A stretch of DNA of 64,000 nucleotides from Planctomycetales bacterium ZRK34 (GTDB lineage: Bacteria > Planctomycetota > Phycisphaerae > Phycisphaerales > Zrk34). Below are positions 15,886 through 26,079 of this stretch, piece after piece. The DNA lies in contig CP050848.1 of assembly GCA_014873095.1 (NCBI GenBank), forward strand, positions 2,418,001-2,482,000, read 5' to 3'. The notes under the pieces are model-generated. The model was not told the DNA's origin. It did not search any database and saw only the letters and a list, made by a program, of their open reading frames with translations. Made by a program: the position numbers and the translations under genes. How positions within the stretch are numbered: position 1 is the first letter of the stretch; every line of letters begins with the position of its first letter.

Positions 15886-17229
15886 ATGAATGTCATCATC
15901 GCCGGAGCCGGGGAAGTCGGCACGCACCTGGCTGAGGTGCTCGCCGCCTCGGGGCGCAACATCACGATCATCGACAAGGAGCCGTCGCGTCTGGCCGACC
16001 TCGACGACGCGCTGGACGTGCGCACGCTGGCAGGCAACTGCTGCAATGCCGACGTGCTGCGCGAAGCGGGTGCCGACAGCGAGAATGCCGCGCTGGTCGC
16101 TGCGACCAATTCCGATGAGCTGAACCTGCTGTGCGCTGCCGTCGGCAAGGGCGTCGGGGCCGGCAAAGCGATCGCACGTGTGCATCACTCAGCTTACTTC
16201 GATCAGCGCGGGCTCGACTACGCCAAGCAGTTCGACATCGACCGCCTGATCTGCCCGGAGTATTCGACCGCCCTGGCCATCGCCTCGACGCTGCGCAACC
16301 CCGCGGCACTGGCGATCGAAAACTTCGCCTCCGGCCAGATCGAGGTGCAGGAGTTTCCGGTGCCCGCCGAGGCGGATGTCGTCGGCAAGACGCTGATCGA
16401 GATCAGCCTGCCGCCGGGCGTGCGACTGGCGGCGATCCGGCGCGGCGCGACGGTGTCACTGCCGATGGCGACTTCGACCATCGAGGCCGGCGACGTGGTC
16501 ATCCTCGTGGGCAACACCGAAGTCTTCGGCGACGGCCGCAAACTGTTTCAGGAAAAAAAGCCCGGCCGCCGGCGGATCGTCGTCATGGGCGGGCCGTCGA
16601 TGGGTGTGTGGCTGTGCCGGGCGCTGCACGATCGGCAGTTTTCGATTCGACTGTTTGAAACCAATCGCGAGCGCGCCGAGGAACTGGCCGATAAGCTCGA
16701 CTGGGTCACCGTCGTCTGCGCTGATCCGACGGACATGACCGTCTTCGAGGAAGAGCGCATCGCCGAGGCCGATGCGTTTGTCGGACTCAGCACCGATGAC
16801 GAGCACAACATTCTCGGTTGCGCCTGGGCGAAGAGCTCGGGCATCGGCCAGGTGATTTCGGTGGTGAATCGCCCGCGTTATGTGCCGCTGATCGCGCGCG
16901 TCGGCATCGATCACGCCTTCAGCCCGCGTGCCGTGGCAGCCCAGAAGATCGGACGCATGCTGGATGAAAGTCCGCTGCTGCGCATCTCGTCGCTGGCCGA
17001 GGGGGTCATCGATGTGTACCGCGTGCAGGTCGGCCCGACCGCCGAAGCGCTGGGTCAGCCGCTGCGCAAGCTGCCGCTGAGCCCGGACTGGATGATCGCC
17101 GCCGCGATGCACCAGGGCCAGGTCCGTGTGCCGACCGCCGACGACCTGATCCACGCCGGCGACATCATCACCGTCATCGGCCGCAGCGGACAGGAAGCCA
17201 AGCTGAAAAAGATCTTCGGCACCGGCTGA
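15886..17229 (+). CDS. trkA: Trk system potassium uptake protein TrkA
   Basis: A 447-residue peripheral membrane protein with the duplicated RCK layout of TrkA. RCK-N 1 has MNVIIAGAGEVGTHLAEVL and the acidic strand end IIDKE; TrkA_C 1 is about 140-225. RCK-N 2 begins RRIVVMGGPSMGVWLCRAL (about 227) and TrkA_C 2 ends near 445 with DIITVIGRSGQEAKLKKIF. It binds NAD(H)/nucleotides and gates a TrkH/G potassium channel. In the second RCK domain the usual G-x-G-x-x-G reads GGPSMG, a slight departure. No trkH lies next to it. The ATG at 15886 matches the family start; the open frame extends upstream but through the hairpin repeat. Confidence 0.93.
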   Translation: MNVIIAGAGEVGTHLAEVLAASGRNITIIDKEPSRLADLDDALDVRTLAGNCCNADVLREAGADSENAALVAATNSDELNLLCAAVGKGVGAGKAIARVHHSAYFDQRGLDYAKQFDIDRLICPEYSTALAIASTLRNPAALAIENFASGQIEVQEFPVPAEADVVGKTLIEISLPPGVRLAAIRRGATVSLPMATSTIEAGDVVILVGNTEVFGDGRKLFQEKKPGRRRIVVMGGPSMGVWLCRALHDRQFSIRLFETNRERAEELADKLDWVTVVCADPTDMTVFEEERIAEADAFVGLSTDDEHNILGCAWAKSSGIGQVISVVNRPRYVPLIARVGIDHAFSPRAVAAQKIGRMLDESPLLRISSLAEGVIDVYRVQVGPTAEALGQPLRKLPLSPDWMIAAAMHQGQVRVPTADDLIHAGDIITVIGRSGQEAKLKKIFGTG

Positions 17230-17241
17230 TGGTGTTTGTTG

Positions 17242-17397
17242 AACCACCAAGGCACAAAGAACACCAAGGAAAGAATTTTGACAGGATGAACAGGATCAAC
17301 CAGATGTGTTCATAGTCTTTTTTAATCTATGTCATCCTGTAATCCTGTCAAAACTCTTCTGTCATGTCTTCTTGGTGTTCTTTGTGCCTTGGTGGTT
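17242..17397. repeat. Long inverted repeat between convergent genes
   Basis: The 27-base arms AACCACCAAGGCACAAAG... (17242-17268) and ...CTTTGTGCCTTGGTGGTT (17371-17397) are perfectly complementary. An inner pair TTTTGACAGGAT/ATCCTGTCAAAA is nested within. It fills the whole gap between trkA and the convergent flavoprotein gene and reaches its stop codon. Confidence 0.85.
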
Positions 17398-18643
17398 AAT
17401 TCGCTGCCCCCATCGCCGTGCCCGCCGCGTGGGCGGTCGACCAGGCCCACTGGAAATTGAATCCGCCGATGCGGCCGTCGACGTCGAGGATCTCCCCAAC
17501 CAGATGCAGGCCGTCGACTTTGCGCGATGCCATCGTGCGGAAGTCGACTTCGCTCATCGGCACGCCGCCCGCGGTGACTTCCGCATAATTCCACCCGCGA
17601 TCGCGCACCACCGGCAGCGGCAGTCCCGTGATCGCATGGGCCAGCGCGCGGCGCTTATCTCGCGGAAGCTGCGCGGCGCGCTGCGCCGGGTCCAGTGACA
17701 CATGACCACATAGCGCTTCAACCAGCCGGCGCGGCAGATTGCCCGCCAGGGCTGTGCCGATGGCCTGCTTCGGATCGCGATTACACAGCCACGCATCAAT
17801 CTGCTCGAAGCTTCTTCCGGGGGCGAAGCTGCATCGCAGTTCAGCGGATTTGCCCTCGGTGTGTGCCATCACCCAGAAGCGCGAGGCGTCCATCGCAATC
17901 GGCCCGCTGATGCCGAAGTGCGTCCACAGCAGCGAGCCCGTGCGCTGGTCGACGCGCTTGTTGTTCACAAACGTCGACAGTTCCGCCTCGTGCGACACGC
18001 CCGAGATCGACGCGTGAAAGAACCCGTCGTCGAGCACCAGCGGCACGAGCGCCGGATACGTCGGCGTCACGGTATGACCCAGCCGCTTGACCATGAACCA
18101 CCCCGCGCCGTCGCTGCCCGTTTTCGGAAGCGATCGCCCACCGGTCGCCATGACGACTTTGCCCGCGCGTGTCGTTCCATGCGAGTGCACAATTTCGAAA
18201 GCTGTGGCACAGCCGCCCTCGGCTGTGCGCGCGCGAATGTCCGCAACGCGATGATGTGTGCGCACCTCAACGCCGAGTTGACCACAGCGGCGCAGCAGGG
18301 CATCGAGCACGGTGTTCGCATCATCGGTGACGGGAAACAGCTTGCCGGTGTCTTCCCGCTTCAGCGCGACACCGAGCGTGTCAAACCACGCGACGGTCTG
18401 TTGCTCATTGAATCCCGCCAGCACGTTGCGCACGACATGCGACGGCCCGTTGAAATCATCCGCGCTGACCCGATTGTGTGTGACATTACAACGCCCGCCG
18501 CCGGAGACGAGTATCTTCGCGCCGATCTTCTTGGCGCCGTCGAAGACCACGACATCGCGAGCGCCGGCCTCGGCAGCGAAAATCGCCGTGGCCAGTCCGG
18601 CCGCCCCGCCCCCGATGATCGCGATGTTGACCGTGTCTGACAT
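17396..18643 (-). CDS. BaiN/HI0933-family FAD-dependent oxidoreductase
   Basis: A 415-residue flavoprotein. N-terminal dinucleotide fold IAIIGGGAAGLATAIFAAEAG, then GAKILVSGGGRCNVTHNRV, the hallmark of the HI0933-like (YhiN/BaiN) family. MATGGRSLPKTGSDGAGW (about 166) and a C-terminal FAD contact (GWNYAEVTAGGVP...LHLVGEILDVDGRIGGFNFQWA) complete it. Family members reduce diverse substrates and the physiological role is usually unknown. Length is normal for the family. It is convergent with trkA, with the stop inside the inverted repeat. Confidence 0.9.
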   Translation of the reverse strand: MSDTVNIAIIGGGAAGLATAIFAAEAGARDVVVFDGAKKIGAKILVSGGGRCNVTHNRVSADDFNGPSHVVRNVLAGFNEQQTVAWFDTLGVALKREDTGKLFPVTDDANTVLDALLRRCGQLGVEVRTHHRVADIRARTAEGGCATAFEIVHSHGTTRAGKVVMATGGRSLPKTGSDGAGWFMVKRLGHTVTPTYPALVPLVLDDGFFHASISGVSHEAELSTFVNNKRVDQRTGSLLWTHFGISGPIAMDASRFWVMAHTEGKSAELRCSFAPGRSFEQIDAWLCNRDPKQAIGTALAGNLPRRLVEALCGHVSLDPAQRAAQLPRDKRRALAHAITGLPLPVVRDRGWNYAEVTAGGVPMSEVDFRTMASRKVDGLHLVGEILDVDGRIGGFNFQWAWSTAHAAGTAMGAAN

Positions 18644-18652
18644 AAAGAACTC

Positions 18653-18730
18653 ACCACAGAGTACACAGAGATCACGGAGATGAATTTGAATTCATCCACA
18701 ACCTCTGTGCTCTCTGTGTACTCCGTGGTT
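18653..18730. repeat. ACCACAGAG-type hairpin repeat
   Basis: ACCACAGAGTACACAGAGA at the left pairs with TCTCTGTGTACTCCGTGGT at the right, with an inner GATGAATTTGAATTCATC palindrome at the centre. It spans the gap between the flavoprotein start and the aldo/keto reductase stop. Confidence 0.8.
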
Positions 18731-19721
18731 AATATTTTCCGCGGATGTCGGCGTGAACTTTCTCGTTGTAAAACCGCCTCAGGTGCGTGTGCAGCGCCGT
18801 CGGAATCGGGTCCAGCGACGAGGCCATCGCATTGTCGCGCGCCTGCTTGGGGCTTTTGGCGCCGGGGATCACCGTCGTGACTGCATCGAAGTCCAGACAC
18901 CACCGCAGCGCCCACTGCGCCATGGTGACGCCTTCGGGCACGCACTGTTTGAGTTCATCCGCCAGCTCGACGCCGCGCTCAAACGGCAGCCCGGCGAAAG
19001 TTTCTCCGACGTTGAAGGATTGACCGTCGCGGTTGAAATGGCGGTGGTCGGTTTCAACGAAGGTCGATCGCTTGGTGAACTTGCCCGCAAGCAACCCGCT
19101 GGCCAGCGGCAGGCGAATGATCAGCGCCACGCCGCGCTGCTTGGCCTTGGTGAAAATCGCCTCGATGGGTTTGCGGCGAAACACGTTGAAGATGATCTGC
19201 AGGCTCGCCATGCCTTCGACGTCCAGGCACGTCATCGCTTCGTCCATCGATTCAACCGACGCGCCAAAATGGCGAATGAGCCCGGCCTTCTTGATCTTGC
19301 GCAGCGCGTCCCAGACCTGGTCCGACTGCATGACCTCGTGGGGAATGCAGTGGGTTTGTGTCAGATCGATCGTGTCGACACCGAGGCGCTCAAGCGACGC
19401 TTCGGTGTGTTGGCGGATCACATCGTAGGTGAAGTTGTCGGGCCAGCCGGGCGTCGGGTTGCGACCGAGCTTGGTGGCGAGAAAGAAGCGATCACGATCG
19501 GGGCGGTCGGCAAGGAAGCGGCCGATCAGCGACTCGCTTCGGCCGAGGCCGTAGATGTCCGCGGTGTCGATGAAGGTGACGCCGGCGTCCGCGGCCGCGG
19601 TGAGCGTGTTCAGCGCGTCGGCTTCATCGACATCGCCCCACTCGGCGCCGCCGAGCTGCCAGGTGCCGATGCCGATCTCGCTGACTTCGCGCCCGTCCTG
19701 TGGAAACTTGCGTGTATTCAT
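18729..19721 (-). CDS. Aldo/keto reductase
   Basis: A 330-residue TIM-barrel NADPH-dependent oxidoreductase. It has GIGTWQLGGAEWGDVDE near the start and FIDTADIYGLGRSE with the AKR catalytic D and Y (about 50-56). ATKLGR supplies the catalytic lysine (about 81), and TQTHCIPHE replaces the usual LHxP-type catalytic-histidine strand. The C-terminal NADP site is TTVIPGAKSPKQARDN. The substrate cannot be told. The ATG at 19721 overlaps the stop of the next upstream gene by four bases (ATGA), indicating a transcriptional unit with the genes up to purU. Confidence 0.9.
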   Translation of the reverse strand: MNTRKFPQDGREVSEIGIGTWQLGGAEWGDVDEADALNTLTAAADAGVTFIDTADIYGLGRSESLIGRFLADRPDRDRFFLATKLGRNPTPGWPDNFTYDVIRQHTEASLERLGVDTIDLTQTHCIPHEVMQSDQVWDALRKIKKAGLIRHFGASVESMDEAMTCLDVEGMASLQIIFNVFRRKPIEAIFTKAKQRGVALIIRLPLASGLLAGKFTKRSTFVETDHRHFNRDGQSFNVGETFAGLPFERGVELADELKQCVPEGVTMAQWALRWCLDFDAVTTVIPGAKSPKQARDNAMASSLDPIPTALHTHLRRFYNEKVHADIRGKY

Positions 19722-20398
19722 GGCGTGTATGGACTCTGATTTTCGTTGGTGGTCGGCGGGAAATAATTCTGGGCCACGTCCGCGGCGATGCGTATCTCCG
19801 GCTTGGAGGCGACGAAGCGGATCCACAACAAATCCACCTGCTGCAACAGCCACAACGACTCGCCGCGACCGGTGTAATCGTCCAGCGAAATCCACGCGTG
19901 GCGCTGGCCGAGGTCGTCGAACACGTTCTCCGCGTCGGCCCGTTGCAACCGGTTCATCGGCACGCGCTGTCGCGCCACGCGAACGGCCGCCGCCGTGGCA
20001 AACGCCGCCGCCAACACGATCTGTGCGACGATCGCGCCCCACGACGTCGAGTCGAACAACTGCCGCGAGGCCAGGTATTCCTGCATCCGCAGCGAGGTCA
20101 CCCGGCTCTCGGAGCCTTCATGATAGTAGACGCGCGCATCGTGCCGCAGCTTCGCCTGACGACTGATGCGCCAAAGCGCTGTCAGCGCCACCGCGCTCAA
20201 CACGACAGCGATCGCGATCCAATGCGTTTTCGCTTCGACCTGCTCATACTTGATGCGCAGCAGCGCGAACGTCAACAGGTACGCCGCCACCGCCGTGATG
20301 ATCCACGCGGCCGCGGCGATCAGCGCATAAACCATGATCGCCGAATTGACACGGCGATTGTGACGGGCGATGTAAGCTTCGAAGTCCAGTTGATGCAT
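19718..20398 (-). CDS. Membrane protein of unknown function
   Basis: A 226-residue protein with three clear hydrophobic helices: VYALIAAAAWIITAVAAYLL, WIAIAVVLSAVALTALW, and GAIVAQIVLAAAFATAAAV. A soluble basic region lies between the second and third (YYHEGSESRVTSLRMQEYL) and a C-terminal domain follows (about 145-226). No family recognised. It overlaps the reductase start by four bases and lies six bases after the protease gene, so all are probably co-transcribed. Confidence 0.7.
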   Translation of the reverse strand: MHQLDFEAYIARHNRRVNSAIMVYALIAAAAWIITAVAAYLLTFALLRIKYEQVEAKTHWIAIAVVLSAVALTALWRISRQAKLRHDARVYYHEGSESRVTSLRMQEYLASRQLFDSTSWGAIVAQIVLAAAFATAAAVRVARQRVPMNRLQRADAENVFDDLGQRHAWISLDDYTGRGESLWLLQQVDLLWIRFVASKPEIRIAADVAQNYFPPTTNENQSPYTP

Positions 20399-20404
20399 GG
20401 GCGA

Positions 20405-21418
20405 TCAGTTGCGGGTCGCATCCAGGGCCTCAAGCTCGATCGTGATTTGGGCCTGACCGGACCCGTCGAGCTTGAGCACAGTAAACGTGACTTTGTCCCC
20501 GGGTTTTTTGCGGCGCAACACGGTCAACAACTCATCGACATACGCCACCAGCTGATCGTCGACAGCTGTGATGATCATCTGATCGGATAGCCCCGCCTTC
20601 GCCGCGGCGCCTTCGGCCTGAATCAACACCGGCACGAGCCCGGCAGAACCCGGCGGATAATTGGCGATGTACCCGACCGGCTGTGTCCAAAGTTCCTCGA
20701 AGGCGCACTGCGTCGTGGTCGTCGCCACGGTCTTCTGCGATTGGATCAGGTGGGCGATCGCGCCCGGCGGGCTGAGCATGGCGATCCCAGCCCCGGCGCC
20801 GTTGACGGTCATGAACGCCGACTGATTGCCCACGACGCGCCCGCGCTGATCCAGCCAGCAGCCACCGCTGGTGCCCGGCGGCGACGGCGCGCTGACGTGA
20901 TACACATTCGTGTACTGCCTGTTGTTCGAGAAATACTCATACGTGCTGTTGCGCCGCGCGACCGACCCGCGCAGCATCAGCTTGTGCCGAAAGTTCGCCG
21001 CCGCGAAAAGCCACACGTCCTGCCCCGGGGCCGGCATGGCGTCAGCCACCTTCAAAAATGGAAACGGCTTGTCATCCTTCTCGACGCGCAACAGCGCCAG
21101 GTCGTGTCCCCGATCGATCGCCACGAATTTGGCGATCTTCCGCCCGGCGGCCGGCGAGATGATTTCAATGCGGTGGTCGGTGCGACCGACGACGACGTGC
21201 CCGGCCGTGACGACCAGCCCGTCAGCGCTGGCGAACCATCCGGACCCGTCAAGTCGGCCGTCGACGAGTATTTCGACGGTCGCATTTTCCGCCAGGTCGT
21301 ATAGCGCCGCCGGGGTGATCATGTCGCGCGGCGCGTTGCCGGCTGCCGGCGCCGCGGTCGACGCGACGATCAGCATCAATAATCCCATCGACAGGCGCAT
21401 GGTTGTGATCCGCCTCAT
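20405..21418 (-). CDS. Exported S1C (DegP/HtrA-like) serine protease with PDZ domain
   Basis: A 337-residue protein with a signal peptide (SMGLLMLIVASTAAPAAG). The trypsin-like fold carries all three catalytic residues: His in VVTAGHVV (about 74), Asp in GHDLALLRV (about 106) and Ser in PPGTSGGCW (about 184). A PDZ-like domain follows at about 250-330 (AEGAAAKAGLSDQMIITAVDDQ). It is shorter than DegP, with a single PDZ. It likely acts in the periplasm or envelope on misfolded proteins. Its start overlaps the stop of purU by four bases. Confidence 0.88.
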   Translation of the reverse strand: MRRITTMRLSMGLLMLIVASTAAPAAGNAPRDMITPAALYDLAENATVEILVDGRLDGSGWFASADGLVVTAGHVVVGRTDHRIEIISPAAGRKIAKFVAIDRGHDLALLRVEKDDKPFPFLKVADAMPAPGQDVWLFAAANFRHKLMLRGSVARRNSTYEYFSNNRQYTNVYHVSAPSPPGTSGGCWLDQRGRVVGNQSAFMTVNGAGAGIAMLSPPGAIAHLIQSQKTVATTTTQCAFEELWTQPVGYIANYPPGSAGLVPVLIQAEGAAAKAGLSDQMIITAVDDQLVAYVDELLTVLRRKKPGDKVTFTVLKLDGSGQAQITIELEALDATRN

Positions 21419-22305
21419 GATGCGTCGTGCTCATCCAGCAGGGTCGACAGGCCGGGCTTGAACACGACGCGGTCCTCGACCACGACCAGCTGCTCGTTGC
21501 AGAAAAACTGCACCGCCTTGCTCAGCACATTCGCTTCGAGTTCGAGCCCCTTGTCGCGCACATCTTCGGGCGTGTCGGCGCCGACTTCGATGTGAAACAC
21601 ATCCTGCAGAATGATCGGGCCTTCGTCGAGGTCTTCGGTGACGAAGTGAGCGGTGCAACCGCTGACGCGCACGCCTTGCTCGTAGGCCTGGCGATACGGC
21701 GCCGACCCGGGGAAGTGCGGCAGCAGCGACGGGTGAATGTTGATGATGCGATGGCGGAACGGCTCGACGACCGTCGGCGTGAGAATCTGCATGTAACGCG
21801 CCAGCACCACCAGGTCGATCTTCCGCTTGACCATCGTGTCGGCGAGCCATTGCATGTGGGCCGGCTTGTCGGTCGACGATTTCCAGTCGAACTCGATGCC
21901 CGCGGCTTCAGCAACGGGGCGCAGCGTTTCATGATTGCCCAGCACGCAGTCGATCGACCCGCGGAAAAGACCTTCGCGCTGATCTTCGATGAGCTTTTCC
22001 AGACAGTGCGGCTCTTTGGACACGAGCACCGCCACGCGCTTGTCGCGCCGCTGCGTCGACAGCGACACGCGCACGTCCATCTCGATCTGCTTGCCGGTTT
22101 CCTGAAGACCGTTGACCAGCTCGTCGAGACTGAGCGTCATGTCGGTCAGATCGACAAGCATGTCCATCATGAACAGACCGCGCACCACGTGCTGCGAAAG
22201 GTCTTCGATGTTCACACCGCGTTCGGCGAGGAATGTGGCGAAGCGCGCGACCACGCCTTTTTGATCCTGCCCGACCACGGAGACGACTGCACGAATTTGT
22301 GCCAT
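21415..22305 (-). CDS. purU: Formyltetrahydrofolate deformylase
   Basis: About 296 residues. An N-terminal ACT-like domain (IRAVVSVVGQDQKGVVARFATFL through about 85) is followed by a formyltransferase fold. The fold carries VLGNHETLRPVAEAAGIEF, LARYMQILTP, INIHPSLLPHFPG and DLDEGPIILQD, which place the Asn/His/Asp catalytic group. It hydrolyses 10-formyl-THF to THF and formate, balancing one-carbon pools for purine synthesis. I chose the ATG at 22305 (AGGTG eight bases upstream) over 22335, which agrees with family length. It is first in a four-gene overlapping run (purU, protease, membrane protein, reductase). Confidence 0.93.
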   Translation of the reverse strand: MAQIRAVVSVVGQDQKGVVARFATFLAERGVNIEDLSQHVVRGLFMMDMLVDLTDMTLSLDELVNGLQETGKQIEMDVRVSLSTQRRDKRVAVLVSKEPHCLEKLIEDQREGLFRGSIDCVLGNHETLRPVAEAAGIEFDWKSSTDKPAHMQWLADTMVKRKIDLVVLARYMQILTPTVVEPFRHRIINIHPSLLPHFPGSAPYRQAYEQGVRVSGCTAHFVTEDLDEGPIILQDVFHIEVGADTPEDVRDKGLELEANVLSKAVQFFCNEQLVVVEDRVVFKPGLSTLLDEHDAS

Positions 22306-22518
22306 GGCAAATGCACCTTTCCGGTTCAATGTCAAGTGCTGATTATACCGCTTGGATCGCTGCTCCGCCGCGCGGCGCTTGTGACGTAAAATTCGACATT
22401 GACATCAGACCATGTGAACCTTAAGTTGAATCTTGTTGCTTTGAGGTGGGGCGTGTAGCAACGTGAGACCTTGCCACACGCTGGATCGTACAGGATTCGA
22501 TTAAACGAGAAGCGGACG

Positions 22519-23937
22519 ATGTCCATGCCTGATCCATCGATGTGGCGGCAGATGCTTGCGCATTTGCGCCGTCATCATGCCGAGATATGTCGCCAGTGGT
22601 TCGAAGAGCTTGAACCGCTGGAACTGTCCGGCGGGTTGTTGAAAATTCGAGTCAATACACCGGTTCAGCAGAATTACCTGACCCGTCAGTGCAGCGAAGC
22701 GTTCAACGATGCGGCGCAGGTCGCGACCGGGGCGCTGATCGGTGTGCGCTTTGTCGATCTCGATGAACCGGTCCATGTCGCGGCAAACAGCGGGCAGGGG
22801 CGCGCTGTCTCCGAAGCGCCTCGTTTGCAGGATCATACGACGCGTTACTCCGGCCCCGCCCAGCCTCAGCGCCCGGCGCTGGCGCACCTGGACACCGGCG
22901 ACGATCAGATCGTGCTCAGCCCCGATTACGTGTTCGACAACTTCGTCACCGGCCCGGGTAATCACCTGGCTTACGCCGCCGCCGTCGCCGTCGCGGACAA
23001 CCCCGGCCGCGCGTATAACCCGTTGTTTGTACATGGCGGGGTCGGCCTGGGTAAAACCCACCTCCTGCAGGCCGTCTGCCAGGCGATCCTGCATAAAAAG
23101 CCCGACGCACACATCTGCTACCTGTCCTGCGACACCTTCATGAACCAGTTCCTCGAGGCTGTGCAGAACGGCCTGATGAGCGAGTTCCGCAACCGCTACC
23201 GCCACGTGGACCTGCTGCTGATCGACGATATCCACTTCCTGACCAACCGCGAACGCACCCAGGAAGAGTTCTTCCATACCTTCAACACGCTGTATCAGTC
23301 CAACAAGCAGATCGTGCTCAGCTCCGACTCGCCGCCCAACGAGATTCCGCAGCTTGAAGATCGGTTGGTGTCACGCTTTAACTGGGGCCTGGTCGCCCGG
23401 ATCGATCCGCCGTGCTACGAGACGCGCGTCGCCATCATCAAGACCAAGGCCCGCCTGCGCGGCATCTATCTCACCGATGATGTGGTCTGCTACATCGCGG
23501 AGAAAATCGACTCGAATATCCGCGAGCTCGAAGGCGCCATCACCAAGGTGCAGTCGCTGGCGATGTTGCGCGGCATCGAGCCGGAGTTGACCCTCGCGCG
23601 TGAGGCGCTGGGCGAAGATCTTTCAGAAACCACCAGCCCCAAGCTGACGATTCAGAACATCATCGACACCGTGACGCAGTTCTACGGCGTGAAGCTGCTG
23701 GACTTACAGTCCAAACGCCGCCATCGCTCGATCACCGTGCCGCGCCAGGTCTGCATGTACCTCGCCCGCAAGCGCACGCGCTTTTCGCTGGAAGAAATCG
23801 GCGGGTACTTCGGCGGCCGGGACCACACCACCGTCATGCACGCGATCAAAACCACCGAAGACCGCATGTCGCTGGAGCCCGACTTCCACCGCCAGATCGA
23901 ATCCCTCGACCGCAAGCTGACCACGCCGAGCGGTTGA
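22519..23937 (+). CDS. dnaA: Chromosomal replication initiator DnaA
   Basis: About 472 residues with the four-domain layout. Domain I is a helical interaction domain (about 8-80) and domain II a variable linker (about 85-125). Domain III is AAA+ with Walker A VHGGVGLGKTHLLQA (about 171-185), Walker B LLLIDDIHFL (about 232-241) and sensor SSDSPPNEI. Domain IV binds DNA, with ITVPRQVCMYLARKRTRFSLEEIGGYFGGRDHTTV in two stretches. It binds DnaA boxes at oriC and opens the origin. The ATG at 22519 has GAGAAG upstream; an ATG two codons later is possible. Neither dnaN nor gyrB is adjacent, as is common in planctomycetes. Confidence 0.95.
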   Translation: MSMPDPSMWRQMLAHLRRHHAEICRQWFEELEPLELSGGLLKIRVNTPVQQNYLTRQCSEAFNDAAQVATGALIGVRFVDLDEPVHVAANSGQGRAVSEAPRLQDHTTRYSGPAQPQRPALAHLDTGDDQIVLSPDYVFDNFVTGPGNHLAYAAAVAVADNPGRAYNPLFVHGGVGLGKTHLLQAVCQAILHKKPDAHICYLSCDTFMNQFLEAVQNGLMSEFRNRYRHVDLLLIDDIHFLTNRERTQEEFFHTFNTLYQSNKQIVLSSDSPPNEIPQLEDRLVSRFNWGLVARIDPPCYETRVAIIKTKARLRGIYLTDDVVCYIAEKIDSNIRELEGAITKVQSLAMLRGIEPELTLAREALGEDLSETTSPKLTIQNIIDTVTQFYGVKLLDLQSKRRHRSITVPRQVCMYLARKRTRFSLEEIGGYFGGRDHTTVMHAIKTTEDRMSLEPDFHRQIESLDRKLTTPSG

Positions 23938-23940
23938 CAA

Positions 23941-24011
23941 CCAGGGTCGCGTAGCGGCCCGGCTATTGTCACATGATCTATCCTCTAGCCGGGTCGCTAC
24001 GCGCCCCTGGT
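23941..24011. repeat. REP pair (BIME) left of the tyrosine transposase
   Basis: CCAGGGTCGCGTAGCGGCCC and its extension to GGCTA (23941-23965) face an inverted partner TAGCCGGGTCGCTACGCGCC...GG (23986-24011) across a short AT-rich spacer. It lies between the dnaA and transposase stop codons. Confidence 0.85.
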
Positions 24012-24013
24012 CT

Positions 24014-24517
24014 TCACTTGTTCTTACGTCGCTTCGCCGCCTGCACGTCAGCGTCGCTAAACCACTTGGCGCCATGATGCTTCGGTAGGTACGTCAGCAT
24101 CAGATAATCGAAGTGCTCACGATCGCGAACACGCTTGCGCGAGGGCGTGTCAGCAAACCAATTCCGTCGCTCGACCTGCTCGTTTAAGCGACGCGACATG
24201 GCCGAGCGAATGCTCGCGCGCATTGATTTCCAGTCACGCTCGTGATCCCAACTCACAAGTACATGCACATGAGTCGGTTCCGTCGCCACGGCATGAACTG
24301 TTGCTTCGAGATGATCACCCGCTGCTCGCGCCGCATCAACCAACAGGCGTTGAATCGGTGCAGTGAATATCACGGCGGGCTCATCACGATGCCGGCGATA
24401 CGAATGGGCAAGGTCATTGTTGGTCGGTTGAATGCCTTTGCCACGCTGTACAAACCCCCGCCGATGATCCGGCATCCAGGTGGCGCGCCCATGATAGGAA
24501 TACATGTAGCACGGCAT
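24014..24517 (-). CDS. REP-associated tyrosine transposase (Y1/HUH family)
   Basis: A 167-residue transposase_17-like protein. The HUH metal-binding pair is in THVHVLVSW (about 97-105) and the candidate catalytic tyrosine is in HFDYLMLTYLPKHHG (about 138-152). The N-terminus YMYSYHGRATWMPDHRRGF is typical of the planctomycete subgroup. RAYT enzymes nick and move REP palindromes, and here matching inverted REP pairs flank the gene on both sides. This supports a functional, domesticated unit rather than a free IS200 element. The start is not firmly supported by a Shine-Dalgarno box. Confidence 0.88.
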   Translation of the reverse strand: MPCYMYSYHGRATWMPDHRRGFVQRGKGIQPTNNDLAHSYRRHRDEPAVIFTAPIQRLLVDAARAAGDHLEATVHAVATEPTHVHVLVSWDHERDWKSMRASIRSAMSRRLNEQVERRNWFADTPSRKRVRDREHFDYLMLTYLPKHHGAKWFSDADVQAAKRRKNK

Positions 24518-24535
24518 GTGAATATCGTAACAGGG

Positions 24536-24619
24536 AAGCCCAGGGTCGCGTAGCGACCCGGCTAGTGAATGATCATCAGGCGCAAGACAATAGCCGGGTC
24601 GCTACGCGGCCCTGGGCTT
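24536..24619. repeat. REP pair (BIME) right of the tyrosine transposase
   Basis: AAGCCCAGGGTCGCGTAGCG and its extension to CCGGCTA (24536-24564) are mirrored by TAGCCGGGTCGCTACGCGGC and its extension (24591-24619). Same unit as 23941-24011 with longer arms. Confidence 0.85.
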
Positions 24620-25011
24620 CACCCTGTCGCAAACGGTGTGGACAAGGTCGGGAGCAGGTGGCGGCGCGTGTTCGCGCAAGCGTGTCGATAACCGCACCGA
24701 TCATGATTCAGTGACAGGCGCTGTCGACAACCTGCCGAGGCCCGAGCGCCCCCGACAGGCGCGCTGACAGATTTGCCCGAGTCGTGTCACGTGCGCAATC
24801 GGTTGTGGGGTCGAAAGGTAAACCGACCGGCCGCCGGCTGTCCACATACCGACAGGGCTTACTACTGGAGAAGAAGAGTTCTTTTTATATCAGGGGGCAG
24901 AAGCTTGCTGACGCAAGCAAGGCAACTTCCGGGGGTCTGGTCATCGTTCATCGGCTATACTGCATGACCAGCTTAATCGCTTTTGTGCGTGTCTGATAAC
25001 ACGGAGTGAAT
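24620..25011. other. Gap with DnaA-box-like words
   Basis: No gene. It contains TGTGGACAA (24637-24645, one mismatch from the reverse DnaA box) and CTGTCCACA (24838-24846, two mismatches from TTATCCACA), plus a short AT-rich patch near 24880-24895. It may be part of the origin region. Confidence 0.35.

Positions 25012-26079
<1,068 letters not shown>

Noticed and set aside
22306..22518. oriC directly upstream of dnaA
   Set aside because: No DnaA-box-like words were found there; the 26 kb gap fits better.
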